DNA of 15,878 nucleotides from CAYLOC01 sp964385195 (GTDB lineage: Bacteria; Actinomycetota; Actinomycetes; Propionibacteriales; Nocardioidaceae). The translations under genes were made by a program, and so were the position numbers. Shown here in pieces: positions 6,805-14,547 of the stretch (position 1 is the first letter of the stretch; every line of letters starts with the position of its first letter). Under the pieces are notes generated by a model. It was not told where the DNA came from. It made no database searches and was given only the letters and a program-made list of their open reading frames with translations. The stretch covers positions 1 through 15,878 of the forward strand of contig CAYLOC010000055.1 in assembly GCA_964385195.1 (NCBI GenBank), written 5' to 3'.

Positions 6805-6870
6805 TTCCCCGATGCGGGCGAGGGGTGGCTTCGTCCCGAAATGGTGCAGGTAACCGCAGAGGAGGCGCCC

Positions 6871-8067
6871 GTGAAGAACACGGTCAAGACGCTGGCGCTG
6901 CTGAGCGTGCTGGCGCTCGGCGTGTCAGCGTGCGGCAGCAAGCCGAGCAGCGAAGCAGGATCCGGTGGCGAGAGCTCCGGCGGCGCGACCACCGCGACCG
7001 AGTCCGGAACCGGGAGCGGGAGTTCGACCCCGGCGTCGACGCCGAGCAGCGGCGAGAGCACCTCCGGCGGTGGGGCGAAGGCCAGCAACAAGAAGTTCAA
7101 GGGCTGCATGGTCTCCGACTCCGGAGGGTTCGATGACAAGTCGTTCAACCAGACGTCGTACAAGGGCCTGCTGGACGCGGTGAAGGATCTCGGGATCTCC
7201 AAGGCGCAGATCGAGTCCCACTCCAACAGCGACTACAAGGACAACATCCAGGCCATGGTGTCGCAGCACTGCAACATCATCGTCACCGTCGGGTTCCTCC
7301 TCGCCAAGGACACCCTCGCGGCCGCGAAGAAGAACCCCAACGTCGACTTCGCCATCGTCGACTACAAGTACACCAAGGCCGAGGCCTCGAAGGTGAAGAA
7401 CCTCAAGGGCCTGATCTTCAACACCGCACAGCCGGCCTTCCTCGCCGGGTACCTCGCCGCAGGCATGACCAAGAGTGGCGTGGTCGGCACCTTCGGCGGC
7501 CAGAACATCCCGACCGTCACCATCTACATGGACGGCTTCTGGGAAGGCGTGGAGTACTACAACAAGAAGCACAACAAGAGCGTCAAGGTCGTCGGCTGGG
7601 ACGAGAAGACCCAGCAGGGCCTGTTCACCAACGACTTCGAGGACAAGAACAAGGGCTCGGTCACCGCGCAGAACCTGACCGCCCAGGGCGCCGACATCCT
7701 GTTCCCGGTCGCCGGACCGGCCGGCCTCGGTGCTCTGCAGACCGCCAAGCAGTCCGGTGGCAAGGTCAACGCGATCTGGGTGGACACCGACGGCTGCGTG
7801 AGTGCACCGGAGTACTGCGGCGTGCTGCTGACCAGCGCCACCAAGGGCATGGACGTCGCGGTGGAGAAGGCCATCAAGGCCTCCCTGCAGGGCAACTTCA
7901 GCACCGAGCCCTACGTCGGCACCCTGGAGAACAACGGGGTCGGCCTCGCGCCGTACCACCAGTGGGACAGCAAGATCCCTGACCAGCTGAAGCAGGAGAT
8001 CAAGCAGTTGAAGGACAAGCTCAGCTCCGGTGAGATCACGCTGAAGTCCAAGTCCCAGCCCAAGTAG
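6871..8067 (+). CDS. BMP/PnrA-type nucleoside-binding lipoprotein of an ABC transporter
   Basis: A 398-aa extracellular substrate-binding lipoprotein that captures nucleosides for the ABC importer encoded next. The start is GTG 6871, five bases after the strong ribosome site AGAGGAGG (6858-6865). A signal peptide (VKNTVK, hydrophobic core, lipobox VSAC) places the lipidated cysteine at residue 21. Residues 22-73 form a Ser/Gly/Thr/Pro-rich tether. The domain starts near 76, with the BMP hallmark DSGGFDDKSFNQ at 83-94; the later GFLLAKDTLAAAKKNP, AGYLAAGM and PVAGPAGLGAL stretches also fit the family. Cysteines at GCM, QHC, DGC and EYC could pair. It heads the nucleoside operon and is followed by a strong hairpin. 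Purine or pyrimidine preference cannot be read, but the downstream enzymes suggest pyrimidine nucleosides are included. Confidence 0.93.
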   Translation: MKNTVKTLALLSVLALGVSACGSKPSSEAGSGGESSGGATTATESGTGSGSSTPASTPSSGESTSGGGAKASNKKFKGCMVSDSGGFDDKSFNQTSYKGLLDAVKDLGISKAQIESHSNSDYKDNIQAMVSQHCNIIVTVGFLLAKDTLAAAKKNPNVDFAIVDYKYTKAEASKVKNLKGLIFNTAQPAFLAGYLAAGMTKSGVVGTFGGQNIPTVTIYMDGFWEGVEYYNKKHNKSVKVVGWDEKTQQGLFTNDFEDKNKGSVTAQNLTAQGADILFPVAGPAGLGALQTAKQSGGKVNAIWVDTDGCVSAPEYCGVLLTSATKGMDVAVEKAIKASLQGNFSTEPYVGTLENNGVGLAPYHQWDSKIPDQLKQEIKQLKDKLSSGEITLKSKSQPK

Positions 8068-8087
8068 GGGTACGGCGAGAGCCGCCC

Positions 8088-8138
8088 GATGTGTGCGGGG
8101 AGCGCTGGCCGACCGGTCACGCTCCCCGCCGCCACATC
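8088..8138 (+). terminator. Long stem-loop between binding-protein and ATPase genes
   Basis: A nested hairpin: outer GATGTG/CACATC (8088-8093, 8133-8138), a perfect GCGGGGAGCG/CGCTCCCCGC core (8095-8104, 8120-8129), and an inner five-pair stem (8106-8110, 8115-8119; one G-T) closed by a four-base loop. There is no T-tract. It starts 20 bases after the lipoprotein stop. It probably gives partial termination or 3' end protection, raising binding-protein output over the transporter core. Confidence 0.7.
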
Positions 8139-8183
8139 CACCCGGCCACCCCGGTGGTGCGCGCTCTGCATCGTTTCCTGTCG

Positions 8184-8189
8184 TACCCT
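8184..8189 (+). promoter_or_regulatory. Possible internal promoter before the ATPase gene
   Basis: TACCCT fits the TAnnnT -10 pattern and would start transcription near 8196, upstream of the AAGGAG ribosome site (8216-8221). No -35 is evident. If real, it would restore transcription past the hairpin. Confidence 0.3.
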
Positions 8190-8233
8190 CGGGTGGGCAG
8201 GACTCCACCGCTGAGAAGGAGCGGCAGCAGCAG

Positions 8234-9784
8234 ATGAAGCTCGAGATCGAGAACCTCACCAAGAGGTTCGGCAGTCTCGTGGCGAACGACGCCATCTCGC
8301 TCACCGTTGAGCCGGGGGAGGTCCACGCCCTCCTCGGCGAGAACGGCGCGGGCAAGACCACATTGATGAACATGCTGTACGGCCTGCTCGACCCCGACGA
8401 CGGCGAGATCCGGCTCGACGGCCGCCCGGTGACGTTCAAGACCCCCGGCGATGCGATCGACGCCGGCATCGGCATGGTCCACCAGCACTTCATGCTGATC
8501 CCGGTGTTCACCGTCGCCGAGAACGTCATGCTCGGCAGTGAGACCACCCGGGGCCCGGTCGGTGTGCTGAACCGGCGGCAGGCGCAGCAGAGGGTTCGTG
8601 AGCTCAGCGAGCGCTTCGGGCTGCGGGTCGACCCGCGCCGGAAGGTCTCCGACATCTCCGTCGGCGTGCAGCAGCGGGTGGAGATCCTCAAGGCGCTCGC
8701 CCACGAGGCGCAGGTCCTCATCCTCGACGAGCCGACCGCCGTCCTCACTCCGCAGGAGATCGACGAGCTGCTCGACATCATCGTGCAGCTGAAGGAGGCC
8801 GGCCGGTCGATCGTGTTCATCTCCCACAAGCTCAAGGAGGTCAAGCGCATCGCCGACCGGATCACGGTCATTCGGCTCGGCAAGGTCGTCGGCGAGGCGC
8901 CGCCGGATGCCTCCGAGACGCAGCTGGCGGAGATGATGGTCGGGCGGTCGGTCAGCCTGACCGTGACCAAGGAGCCGGCGCAGCCCCAGGGCACCGTGTT
9001 GAAGACCGACGGGTTGACCGTCGTCGACGCGACCGGGCAGCGGGTGGTCGACGACGTCAGCCTCGACGTCCGCGCTGGTGAGATCCTCGGTGTGGCGGGG
9101 GTGCAGGGCAACGGGCAGACCGAGTTGGTCCAGGCGCTGCTGGGCCTGGTCCCTCCGTTGCGGGGGAGCATCAGCGTCGGTGGCACCGAGCTGACCGGTG
9201 CCTCGCCGTACGAGTGCCTCTCGGCGGGGATCGGCTACGTCCCCGAGGACCGGCAGCACGACGGATTCGTCTCCACGTTCTCGGTGGCGGAGAACCTCGT
9301 CCTCGACCGGTATCGCGGCCCCGATTTCTCCTCCGGGGTCTCGTTGGACCTGCGCAGCGTCCAGGAGAATGCTCAGACCCTGATCAAGGAGTTCGACATC
9401 CGGACCCAAGGGCCGAACGAGAACGTGGGGTCACTCTCCGGTGGTAACCAGCAGAAGGTCGTCGTCGCCCGCGAGCTGTCCCGGCCGCTGAAGCTGCTGG
9501 TGGTCTCCCAGCCGACCCGCGGTCTCGACGTCGGCTCTATCGAGTTCGTGCACAGCCGGATCATCGAGGCCCGCGACCAGGGCGCGGCGGTGCTGCTGGT
9601 GTCGACGGAGTTGGACGAGATCGTCGGTCTCGCCGACCGGATCGCGGTGATGTACCACGGTGCGATCGTCGGGATCGTGCCGCCGGATACGCCACGTGAC
9701 CAGCTCGGGCTCATGATGGCTGGTGCGTCCGACCCAGCCGCCGACAGCCGTGCCGGAGTTCCGGAAGAGGAGGTACGCCGGTGA
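8234..9784 (+). CDS. Nucleoside ABC transporter ATPase with two nucleotide-binding domains
   Basis: A 516-aa double-NBD ATPase of the sugar/nucleoside importer class (YufO/RnsB type) that powers uptake through the two permeases. NBD1 has Walker A GENGAGKTT at residues 35-43, Q-loop Gln84, a degenerate signature SVGVQQR near 142, and Walker B LILDEP at 152-157. NBD2 has a degenerate Walker A (GVQGNGQTE, no Lys), signature LSGGNQQK, and SQPTRGLD in place of a normal Walker B, as is typical for the second domain of this class. ATG 8234 is chosen because the conserved fold starts at once (MKLEIENLTKRFG); an upstream in-frame extension would run through the hairpin and lacks similarity. AAGGAG lies 12 bases before the ATG, slightly far. 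The stop overlaps the next start by four bases (GTGA). Confidence 0.95.
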   Translation: MKLEIENLTKRFGSLVANDAISLTVEPGEVHALLGENGAGKTTLMNMLYGLLDPDDGEIRLDGRPVTFKTPGDAIDAGIGMVHQHFMLIPVFTVAENVMLGSETTRGPVGVLNRRQAQQRVRELSERFGLRVDPRRKVSDISVGVQQRVEILKALAHEAQVLILDEPTAVLTPQEIDELLDIIVQLKEAGRSIVFISHKLKEVKRIADRITVIRLGKVVGEAPPDASETQLAEMMVGRSVSLTVTKEPAQPQGTVLKTDGLTVVDATGQRVVDDVSLDVRAGEILGVAGVQGNGQTELVQALLGLVPPLRGSISVGGTELTGASPYECLSAGIGYVPEDRQHDGFVSTFSVAENLVLDRYRGPDFSSGVSLDLRSVQENAQTLIKEFDIRTQGPNENVGSLSGGNQQKVVVARELSRPLKLLVVSQPTRGLDVGSIEFVHSRIIEARDQGAAVLLVSTELDEIVGLADRIAVMYHGAIVGIVPPDTPRDQLGLMMAGASDPAADSRAGVPEEEVRR

Positions 9785-10962
9785 GCGAAGACCCGCAGCA
9801 GCGCTCGCAGTCGCGGCGACGGCCGCGGCTGTCGCACCCGATGAACTTCATGCCGACGCTGAAGGTCACGATAGCCGCGATCGTGCTGGCCCTGGTGATC
9901 GGCGCCATCATGATCATCCTCAGCAACCCCTCGGTGATGTCGAAGTGGGGCTACTTCTTCGCCTACCCCCAAGATGCGCTGGGCGCGTCGGCGAGGGCCG
10001 TGGGTGAGTCCTACTGGGCGCTGGTCACCGGCGCCTTCGGTGACTGGGACTCCATCGCGCGGGTCCTGGTCGCGGCGACACCGTTGATCGCCGCCGGACT
10101 CGGCGTCTCCCTCGCGTTCCGGGCGGGCCTGTTCAACATCGGCGCTCAGGGCCAGATCATCATCGGCGCGATCTTCTGTGGCTACATCGGTTTCGCCATC
10201 CCGATGCCGATCGTGCTGCACCTGATCGTCGCGGTCGTCGGCGGGATCGTCGGCGGTGCCATCTGGGGCGGCATCGCCGGCTTCTTGAAAGCGCGCACCG
10301 GCGCCCACGAGGTCATCACCACGATCATGTTGAACTACCTCGCGTTGAACCTCATCCGCTATGCGCTGTCGAAGGACCCGTTCCAGATCCCCGGCAGCAA
10401 CAACCCCAAGAGTCCCGAGGTCGACGTCTCCGCGCAGTTCCCGTCCATCGCCGGGTTGCACATCGGATTCTTCGTCGCGCTCGCCGCAGCCGTGTTCATG
10501 TGGTGGTTCCTGGACCGCACCACCCTCGGGTTCGAGATGCGGGCGGTGGGTGCCAACCCGGAGGCGGCGCGGACCGCTGGTATGAGCGTGACCAAGGCCT
10601 ACGCACTGGTCATGGTGCTCGCCGGCGCGTTCGCCGGCCTCGCCGCCGCGGAGAAAGTCCTCGGGCACGTGGACCCGCTGACCGACGGTGTGGCAGGCAC
10701 CAACGGGTTCGACGCCATCACGGTGTCGCTGCTGGGACGGGCCACCCCGCTCGGGACCGTACTCGCGGCCATCCTGTTCGGTGCGCTCGACGTCGGCGGT
10801 CGGGCGATGCAGGCCCAGGGCTTCGCCCAGCTGACGCTGACGCAGGTGCTCTCGGCGCTGATCGTGCTGTTCGTGGCCGCTCCCGCTCTGGTGCGCACGG
10901 TGTTCCGGTTCCGTGCCGAGGAAGGCGGCGGGGAGCTGCTGGCGAAGGGGTGGGGAGCATGA
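9781..10962 (+). CDS. Nucleoside ABC transporter permease, first subunit
   Basis: A 393-aa membrane subunit of the BPD_transp_2 (branched-chain/ribose/nucleoside) permease family. A basic cytoplasmic N-terminus (RSQSRRRPR) precedes the first membrane segment at about residues 28-48. The conserved FRAGLFNIGAQGQ block lies at 113-125 and the ATPase-coupling stretch EVITTIMLNY near 177-186. Several further segments end near residue 375. It starts with GTG 9781, overlapping the ATPase stop as GTGA, with ribosome site AGAGGAGG (9766-9773) seven bases upstream. It pairs with the second permease to form the channel, corresponding to the YufP/RnsC position in known systems. Its TGA is itself overlapped by the start of an 18-codon ORF. 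Confidence 0.93.
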   Translation: MSEDPQQRSQSRRRPRLSHPMNFMPTLKVTIAAIVLALVIGAIMIILSNPSVMSKWGYFFAYPQDALGASARAVGESYWALVTGAFGDWDSIARVLVAATPLIAAGLGVSLAFRAGLFNIGAQGQIIIGAIFCGYIGFAIPMPIVLHLIVAVVGGIVGGAIWGGIAGFLKARTGAHEVITTIMLNYLALNLIRYALSKDPFQIPGSNNPKSPEVDVSAQFPSIAGLHIGFFVALAAAVFMWWFLDRTTLGFEMRAVGANPEAARTAGMSVTKAYALVMVLAGAFAGLAAAEKVLGHVDPLTDGVAGTNGFDAITVSLLGRATPLGTVLAAILFGALDVGGRAMQAQGFAQLTLTQVLSALIVLFVAAPALVRTVFRFRAEEGGGELLAKGWGA

Positions 10963-11015
10963 GACACCGCCGCAAACCACTGGCTGTGCTTCTCCTGCAG
11001 AGGGGGCAGCGATGA
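10959..11015 (+). CDS. 18-codon micro-ORF bridging the two permease genes
   Basis: A possible small peptide, MRHRRKPLAVLLLQRGQR. Its ATG overlaps the stop of the upstream permease (ATGA at 10959-10962) and its TGA overlaps the ATG of the downstream permease (ATGA at 11012-11015). It exactly fills the 49-base spacer and would keep ribosomes moving from one permease to the next. A G-rich stretch (GGGGAG) directly precedes its ATG, though with poor spacing. The peptide has a basic head and a short hydrophobic stretch. No known family is recognised. It may be a translational-coupling device, a functional peptide, or chance; neither translation nor conservation can be shown here. Confidence 0.4.
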   Translation: MRHRRKPLAVLLLQRGQR

Positions 11016-12337
11016 GTGTCACGGCGCAGGAAGGGGCACCGCTTGCGGCCTCCACCGGCGCGCAGGTGGAGCGCGGGATCGCCCAGCAACGCCGTCAGCG
11101 CAACGTCGGGTACGCCCTCGTGTTCTTGGGGCTGGTCACGTTCGTCATGTGGTTCTTCACCGCCAGCGGCGACGCGTCTTTCAAGCTCAACGACGCCCTG
11201 AATCCCAAAGAGTGGTGGCTGCTCCGCCTGCCGGCCCGGCCGACAGTGCTCGCCACCGCCATTGCGCTCGTGGTGCTGGGGGCCACTCAGGCGTGGCGCC
11301 TGTACTCCGGCAAGGTGTTGCTCTGGATGGGTGTCTTCGCGGGCTTGGTGTTCGGTTTCGCGTTCTTGTGCTGGGCGGCGTCCGGACGTGGTGAGATCGT
11401 ACCCGGGACCCCGCAGTCCTTCGCCCTGTCACAGCAGTTCGAGGGCACCCTGAAACTGGCGACTCCGCTGATCCTGGGTGCGTTGTCCGGTGTGCTGTGT
11501 GAGCGCTCCGGTGTGATCAACATCGCCATCGAGGGCCAGTTCTTGTGTGCCGCGCTCGCAGCCGCCGTCGCCGCGACCGTGATGGACTCCACCTGGATCG
11601 GGTTGCTGTGCGGCATCGGGGCCGGGATCGCGATGGCGTGGCTGCTGGCGGTGTTCTCGATCAAGTACCTGGTGAACCAGGTTGTCCTCGGCGTCGTCCT
11701 GGTCCTGCTCGCGACCGGGCTGACCGGATTCCTGATCGACCAGATTCCCGACGAGAGCATGACCACGCTGAACAACCCGCCGATCCTGTCGCCGATCCAG
11801 ATCCCCGTCGTCTCCGACATCCCGATCGTCGGCAGGGCCCTGTTCAACCAGTCCATCCTGGTCTACATCATGTACCTATCAGTGGCGCTGGTGACGTTCG
11901 TCTTGTTCCAGACGAAGTGGGGACTCCGCGTCCGCTCCGTCGGCGAGCACCCCCTCGCGGCCGACACCGTGGGCATCAAAGTGCGTTTCACCCGGTACCA
12001 GGCCGTTCTCGTCGGTGGGATCTTCGCCGGGCTCGGCGGCGCGTTCTTCACCATCGGCTCCACCGGATCATTCGACAAGGGGATGACGTCCGGCAACGGC
12101 TTCATCGCGCTCGCGGCGCTCATCATGGGGCGCTGGCACCCGATCGGCGCCACCCTCGGCGCGCTGTTCTTCGGGTTCATGCTTGAGCTGTCGCAGAACC
12201 TCGCCGTACTGTCGACCCCGATCCCCGGAGAGTTCCTCACTATGGTCCCGTACGCCGCCACGATCGTCGCGGTGGCCGGGCTCGTCGGCCGTGCCAAGCC
12301 GCCCGCCGCGGACGGCCAGCCGTACGTGAAGGCATAG
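11012..12337 (+). CDS. Nucleoside ABC transporter permease, second subunit
   Basis: A 441-aa BPD_transp_2 family permease, partner of the preceding permease (YufQ/RnsD position). The family block LSGVLCERSGVINIAIEGQ marks the core, followed by membrane segments through AALIMGRWHPIGATLGALFFGFML and the C-terminal VPYAATIVAVAGLVGRA. Compared with minimal homologues of about 300 aa, it has an N-terminal extension with additional hydrophobic segments (about residues 32-50, 72-90 and 98-118) before the core. ATG 11012 is selected by AGGGGG at 11001-11006, five bases upstream, and by the ATGA overlap with the micro-ORF. Starts further upstream in this frame lie inside the preceding permease gene. 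Its stop is two bases before cdd. Confidence 0.93.
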   Translation: MSVTAQEGAPLAASTGAQVERGIAQQRRQRNVGYALVFLGLVTFVMWFFTASGDASFKLNDALNPKEWWLLRLPARPTVLATAIALVVLGATQAWRLYSGKVLLWMGVFAGLVFGFAFLCWAASGRGEIVPGTPQSFALSQQFEGTLKLATPLILGALSGVLCERSGVINIAIEGQFLCAALAAAVAATVMDSTWIGLLCGIGAGIAMAWLLAVFSIKYLVNQVVLGVVLVLLATGLTGFLIDQIPDESMTTLNNPPILSPIQIPVVSDIPIVGRALFNQSILVYIMYLSVALVTFVLFQTKWGLRVRSVGEHPLAADTVGIKVRFTRYQAVLVGGIFAGLGGAFFTIGSTGSFDKGMTSGNGFIALAALIMGRWHPIGATLGALFFGFMLELSQNLAVLSTPIPGEFLTMVPYAATIVAVAGLVGRAKPPAADGQPYVKA

Positions 12338-12339
12338 CG

Positions 12340-12753
12340 ATGACGGGCACGGAACCGGCGATCGACTGGGACGCACTGCTCGACGCGGCCCGGCAGGCGA
12401 TGGAGCACGCCTATGCGCCGTACTCCCGCTATCCCGTCGGCGCGGCCGGGCTCGTCGACGACGGGCGCGTGGTCACCGGATGTAACGTCGAGAACGCCTC
12501 CTACGGAGTCGGGCTGTGCGCCGAGTGCGGACTCGTCTCCGCCCTGCACGGGAGTGGCGGCGGCAGGCTCGTCGCCGTCGTGTGCGTGGACGGCAACGGT
12601 GCGGTCCTGATGCCGTGTGGCAGGTGCCGGCAGCTGTTGTACGAACACGGCGGCCCCGACCTGCTGATCCGGATGGCGGACGGGGTACGCACGTTCGACA
12701 CGGTATTGCCGGACGCGTTCGGCCCCCACAAGCTGGGCGACGTGGATGGCTGA
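12340..12753 (+). CDS. cdd: Cytidine deaminase
   Basis: A 137-aa cytosolic enzyme that deaminates cytidine and deoxycytidine to uridine and deoxyuridine, of the small homotetrameric class with one zinc per subunit. The catalytic CAE motif is at residues 60-62 (Cys60 zinc ligand, Glu62 proton shuttle) and the PCGRC motif supplies Cys93 and Cys96. The substrate-binding GCNVENASYG is at 47-56. The residue after CAE is Cys, where Bacillus enzymes have Arg; as I recall, actinobacterial enzymes such as that of Mycobacterium tuberculosis share this form. It starts two bases after the permease stop and overlaps deoA by eight bases, so it should be co-translated with both. It feeds uridine and deoxyuridine to the next enzyme. 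Confidence 0.96.
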   Translation: MTGTEPAIDWDALLDAARQAMEHAYAPYSRYPVGAAGLVDDGRVVTGCNVENASYGVGLCAECGLVSALHGSGGGRLVAVVCVDGNGAVLMPCGRCRQLLYEHGGPDLLIRMADGVRTFDTVLPDAFGPHKLGDVDG

Positions 12754-14035
12754 GGCATTCGATGCCGTCGAGGTGATCAGCACCAAGCGCGACGGCGGCA
12801 GGCTGTCCGACGCACAGGTGGACTGGGTGGTCGACGCCTACACCCGGGGAGTCGTGGCCGAGGAGCAGATGGCGGCGCTGGCCATGGCGATCTTCCTGGG
12901 CGGCATGGACCGCGGCGAGGTTGCCCGGTGGACCCGCGCCATGATCGACACCGGGGAGCGCATGGACTTCGCCGGCCTGTCCCGGCCCACGGTCGACAAG
13001 CACTCCACCGGCGGCGTGGGCGACAAGATCACGCTGCCGCTGGCGCCGCTCGTGGCCTCGTGCGGGCTCGCCGTACCGCAGCTGTCCGGGCGCGGGCTGG
13101 GGCACACCGGCGGCACGCTGGACAAGCTGGAGTCGATCCCCGGGTGGCGGTGCGACCTGTCACACGAGGAGATCGTCGCCCAACTCGAGTCGGTCGGGGC
13201 GGTCGTATGCGCGGCGAGCGGCTCGCTGGCGCCCGCGGACAAGAAGCTCTACGCGCTGCGGGACGTGACCGGCACCGTCGAGTCGATTCCGCTGATCGCC
13301 AGCTCGATCATGAGCAAGAAGATCGCCGAGGGCACCAGCGCGCTGGTACTGGACGTGAAGGTGGGCTCCGGGGCGTTCATGAAGGACGAACCACGGGCCC
13401 GGGAACTCGCCCGGACCATGGTCGACCTCGGCGCCGATGCCGGGGTACGCACTGCGGCTCTGCTCACCGACATGTCCACCCCGCTGGGCCGGACCGTCGG
13501 CAATGCCGTGGAGGTCGAGGAGTCCGTCGAGGTCCTCGCCGGAGGCGGGCCGCCGGACGTGGTGGAGGTGACGCTGGCCCTGGCCCGGGAGATGCTGGCC
13601 GCGTCCGGACGGGACGACATCGACCCAGCCGACCGGCTCGCCGACGGCTCGGCGATGGACACCTGGCGGCGCATGGTGACCACGCAAGGCGGCGACCCGG
13701 ACGCGGCCCTCCCCGTGGCGCGGGAACGGCACGACATCGCCGCACCCGCCAGCGGAACCCTGACCCGCCTGGACGCCTTGGCGGTCGGTACGGCGGCGTG
13801 GCGGCTGGGTGCCGGACGTGCCCGCAAGGAAGACCAGGTCCAGGCCGGAGCGGGAGTCGTGCTGCACGCCAAACCGGGGGATGTCGTCACCGCCGGGCAA
13901 CCGCTGTTGACCCTGCTGACCGATGAGCCGGAACGTTTCCCCCGCGCCGAGCAGGCGCTGGACGGCGCCGTGGAGATCGATGCCGGGCCATCGGCGTACA
14001 CCCCGCCCCGGCTGGTCCTGGACCGCGTCACGTAA
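12746..14035 (+). CDS. deoA: Thymidine (pyrimidine-nucleoside) phosphorylase
   Basis: A 429-aa enzyme that splits thymidine or deoxyuridine with phosphate into base and deoxyribose-1-phosphate. The family signature SGRGLGHTGGTLDKLE is at residues 114-129, with phosphate-binding KHSTGGVGD at 85-93. Arg172, Ser187 and Lys191 match the E. coli substrate-binding residues Arg171, Ser186 and Lys190 (offset one, from memory). The C-terminal domain carries the AWRLGAGRARKEDQVQAGAGV stretch. The length is normal. ATG 12746 overlaps the cdd stop by eight bases; the first helix begins within ten residues. It is the last gene of the operon, and the next gene has its own promoter-like element. Uridine-accepting pyrimidine phosphorylase activity cannot be excluded; no adenosine deaminase follows here. 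Confidence 0.95.
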   Translation: MAEAFDAVEVISTKRDGGRLSDAQVDWVVDAYTRGVVAEEQMAALAMAIFLGGMDRGEVARWTRAMIDTGERMDFAGLSRPTVDKHSTGGVGDKITLPLAPLVASCGLAVPQLSGRGLGHTGGTLDKLESIPGWRCDLSHEEIVAQLESVGAVVCAASGSLAPADKKLYALRDVTGTVESIPLIASSIMSKKIAEGTSALVLDVKVGSGAFMKDEPRARELARTMVDLGADAGVRTAALLTDMSTPLGRTVGNAVEVEESVEVLAGGGPPDVVEVTLALAREMLAASGRDDIDPADRLADGSAMDTWRRMVTTQGGDPDAALPVARERHDIAAPASGTLTRLDALAVGTAAWRLGAGRARKEDQVQAGAGVVLHAKPGDVVTAGQPLLTLLTDEPERFPRAEQALDGAVEIDAGPSAYTPPRLVLDRVT

Positions 14036-14063
14036 CGGGACTCTGAACGGTGCGTCCTGCCGC

Positions 14064-14069
14064 TACCGT
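14064..14069 (+). promoter_or_regulatory. Putative -10 element of the VOC gene
   Basis: TACCGT fits TAnnnT, 29 bases after the deoA stop, and would start transcription near 14076. The resulting short leader contains the strong ribosome site GGGAGGAG at 14088-14095, so this gene would have a normal leader. Confidence 0.4.
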
Positions 14070-14100
14070 TGGCTGGACTGACGACCCGGGAGGAGATCCC

Positions 14101-14514
14101 ATGCCGGCGTATCCCGCTCTGCTGCACACCGTCATCGATGCGCGAGACTGTCGAGGACTGGCCGAGTTCTATCGCCAGCTCCTCGGGCTGCACTACCGGG
14201 AGGGAGAGGAACCGCCAGCCGATGACAGCCCCGACGACGCGGACTGGCTGGTGCTCCTCGATGCTCACGGAAACCGAGTGCTGACCATCCAGGAGAAGAC
14301 CGGCACCTCCGCCCCGACCTGGCCATCGGAGGCCGTACCGATGCAGATGCACATGGACTTCAGGGTCGCCACCGTCGAAGACCTTGAACGGCATCGTGGT
14401 CGTGCTGAGCAGCTGGGGGCCCGACTGTTGTACGACCGCTCACACGACGAGGGCGAACCGCTGTACGTCCTTGCCGACCCGGCGGGCCATCCGTTCTGTC
14501 TGCTCGTGCAGTAG
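14101..14514 (+). CDS. VOC-superfamily protein (glyoxalase/bleomycin-resistance fold)
   Basis: A 137-aa protein with two beta-alpha-beta-beta-beta modules typical of the vicinal oxygen chelate fold. The first module carries HTVIDARDCRGLAEFYRQLLGL (residues 9-30); the second has MQMHMDFRV near 81-89, and the chain ends in the common LADPAGHPFCLLV block. His9 and His84 are candidate metal ligands, but the substrate and even metal dependence are unknown. ATG 14101 is fixed by GGGAGGAG five bases upstream. It lies 65 bases after deoA with its own promoter-like element, so a link to nucleoside salvage is doubtful. It converges on the TetR gene, with 33 bases between them. Confidence 0.8.
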   Translation: MPAYPALLHTVIDARDCRGLAEFYRQLLGLHYREGEEPPADDSPDDADWLVLLDAHGNRVLTIQEKTGTSAPTWPSEAVPMQMHMDFRVATVEDLERHRGRAEQLGARLLYDRSHDEGEPLYVLADPAGHPFCLLVQ

Positions 14515-14547
14515 CGCTGCCACGATCGACGTGCCGCGCCGGCTGTT

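Noticed and set aside
6811..6870. Purine-type riboswitch in the leader of the nucleoside operon
   Set aside because: The leader is only about 60 bases and lacks a three-way junction or the conserved loop sequences.
6925..9186. 753-codon minus-strand open frame opposite the lipoprotein and ATPase genes
   Set aside because: It mirrors strongly conserved transporter genes and contains no motif; stop codons are rare by chance at this GC content.
9373..11055. 560-codon minus-strand open frame opposite the ATPase end and the first permease
   Set aside because: Shadow frame crossing several real genes; no domain or start signal.
14515..14547. Bidirectional terminator between the converging VOC and TetR genes
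   Set aside because: Only a weak CACG/CGTG stem with a five-base loop is visible; too short to support a call.
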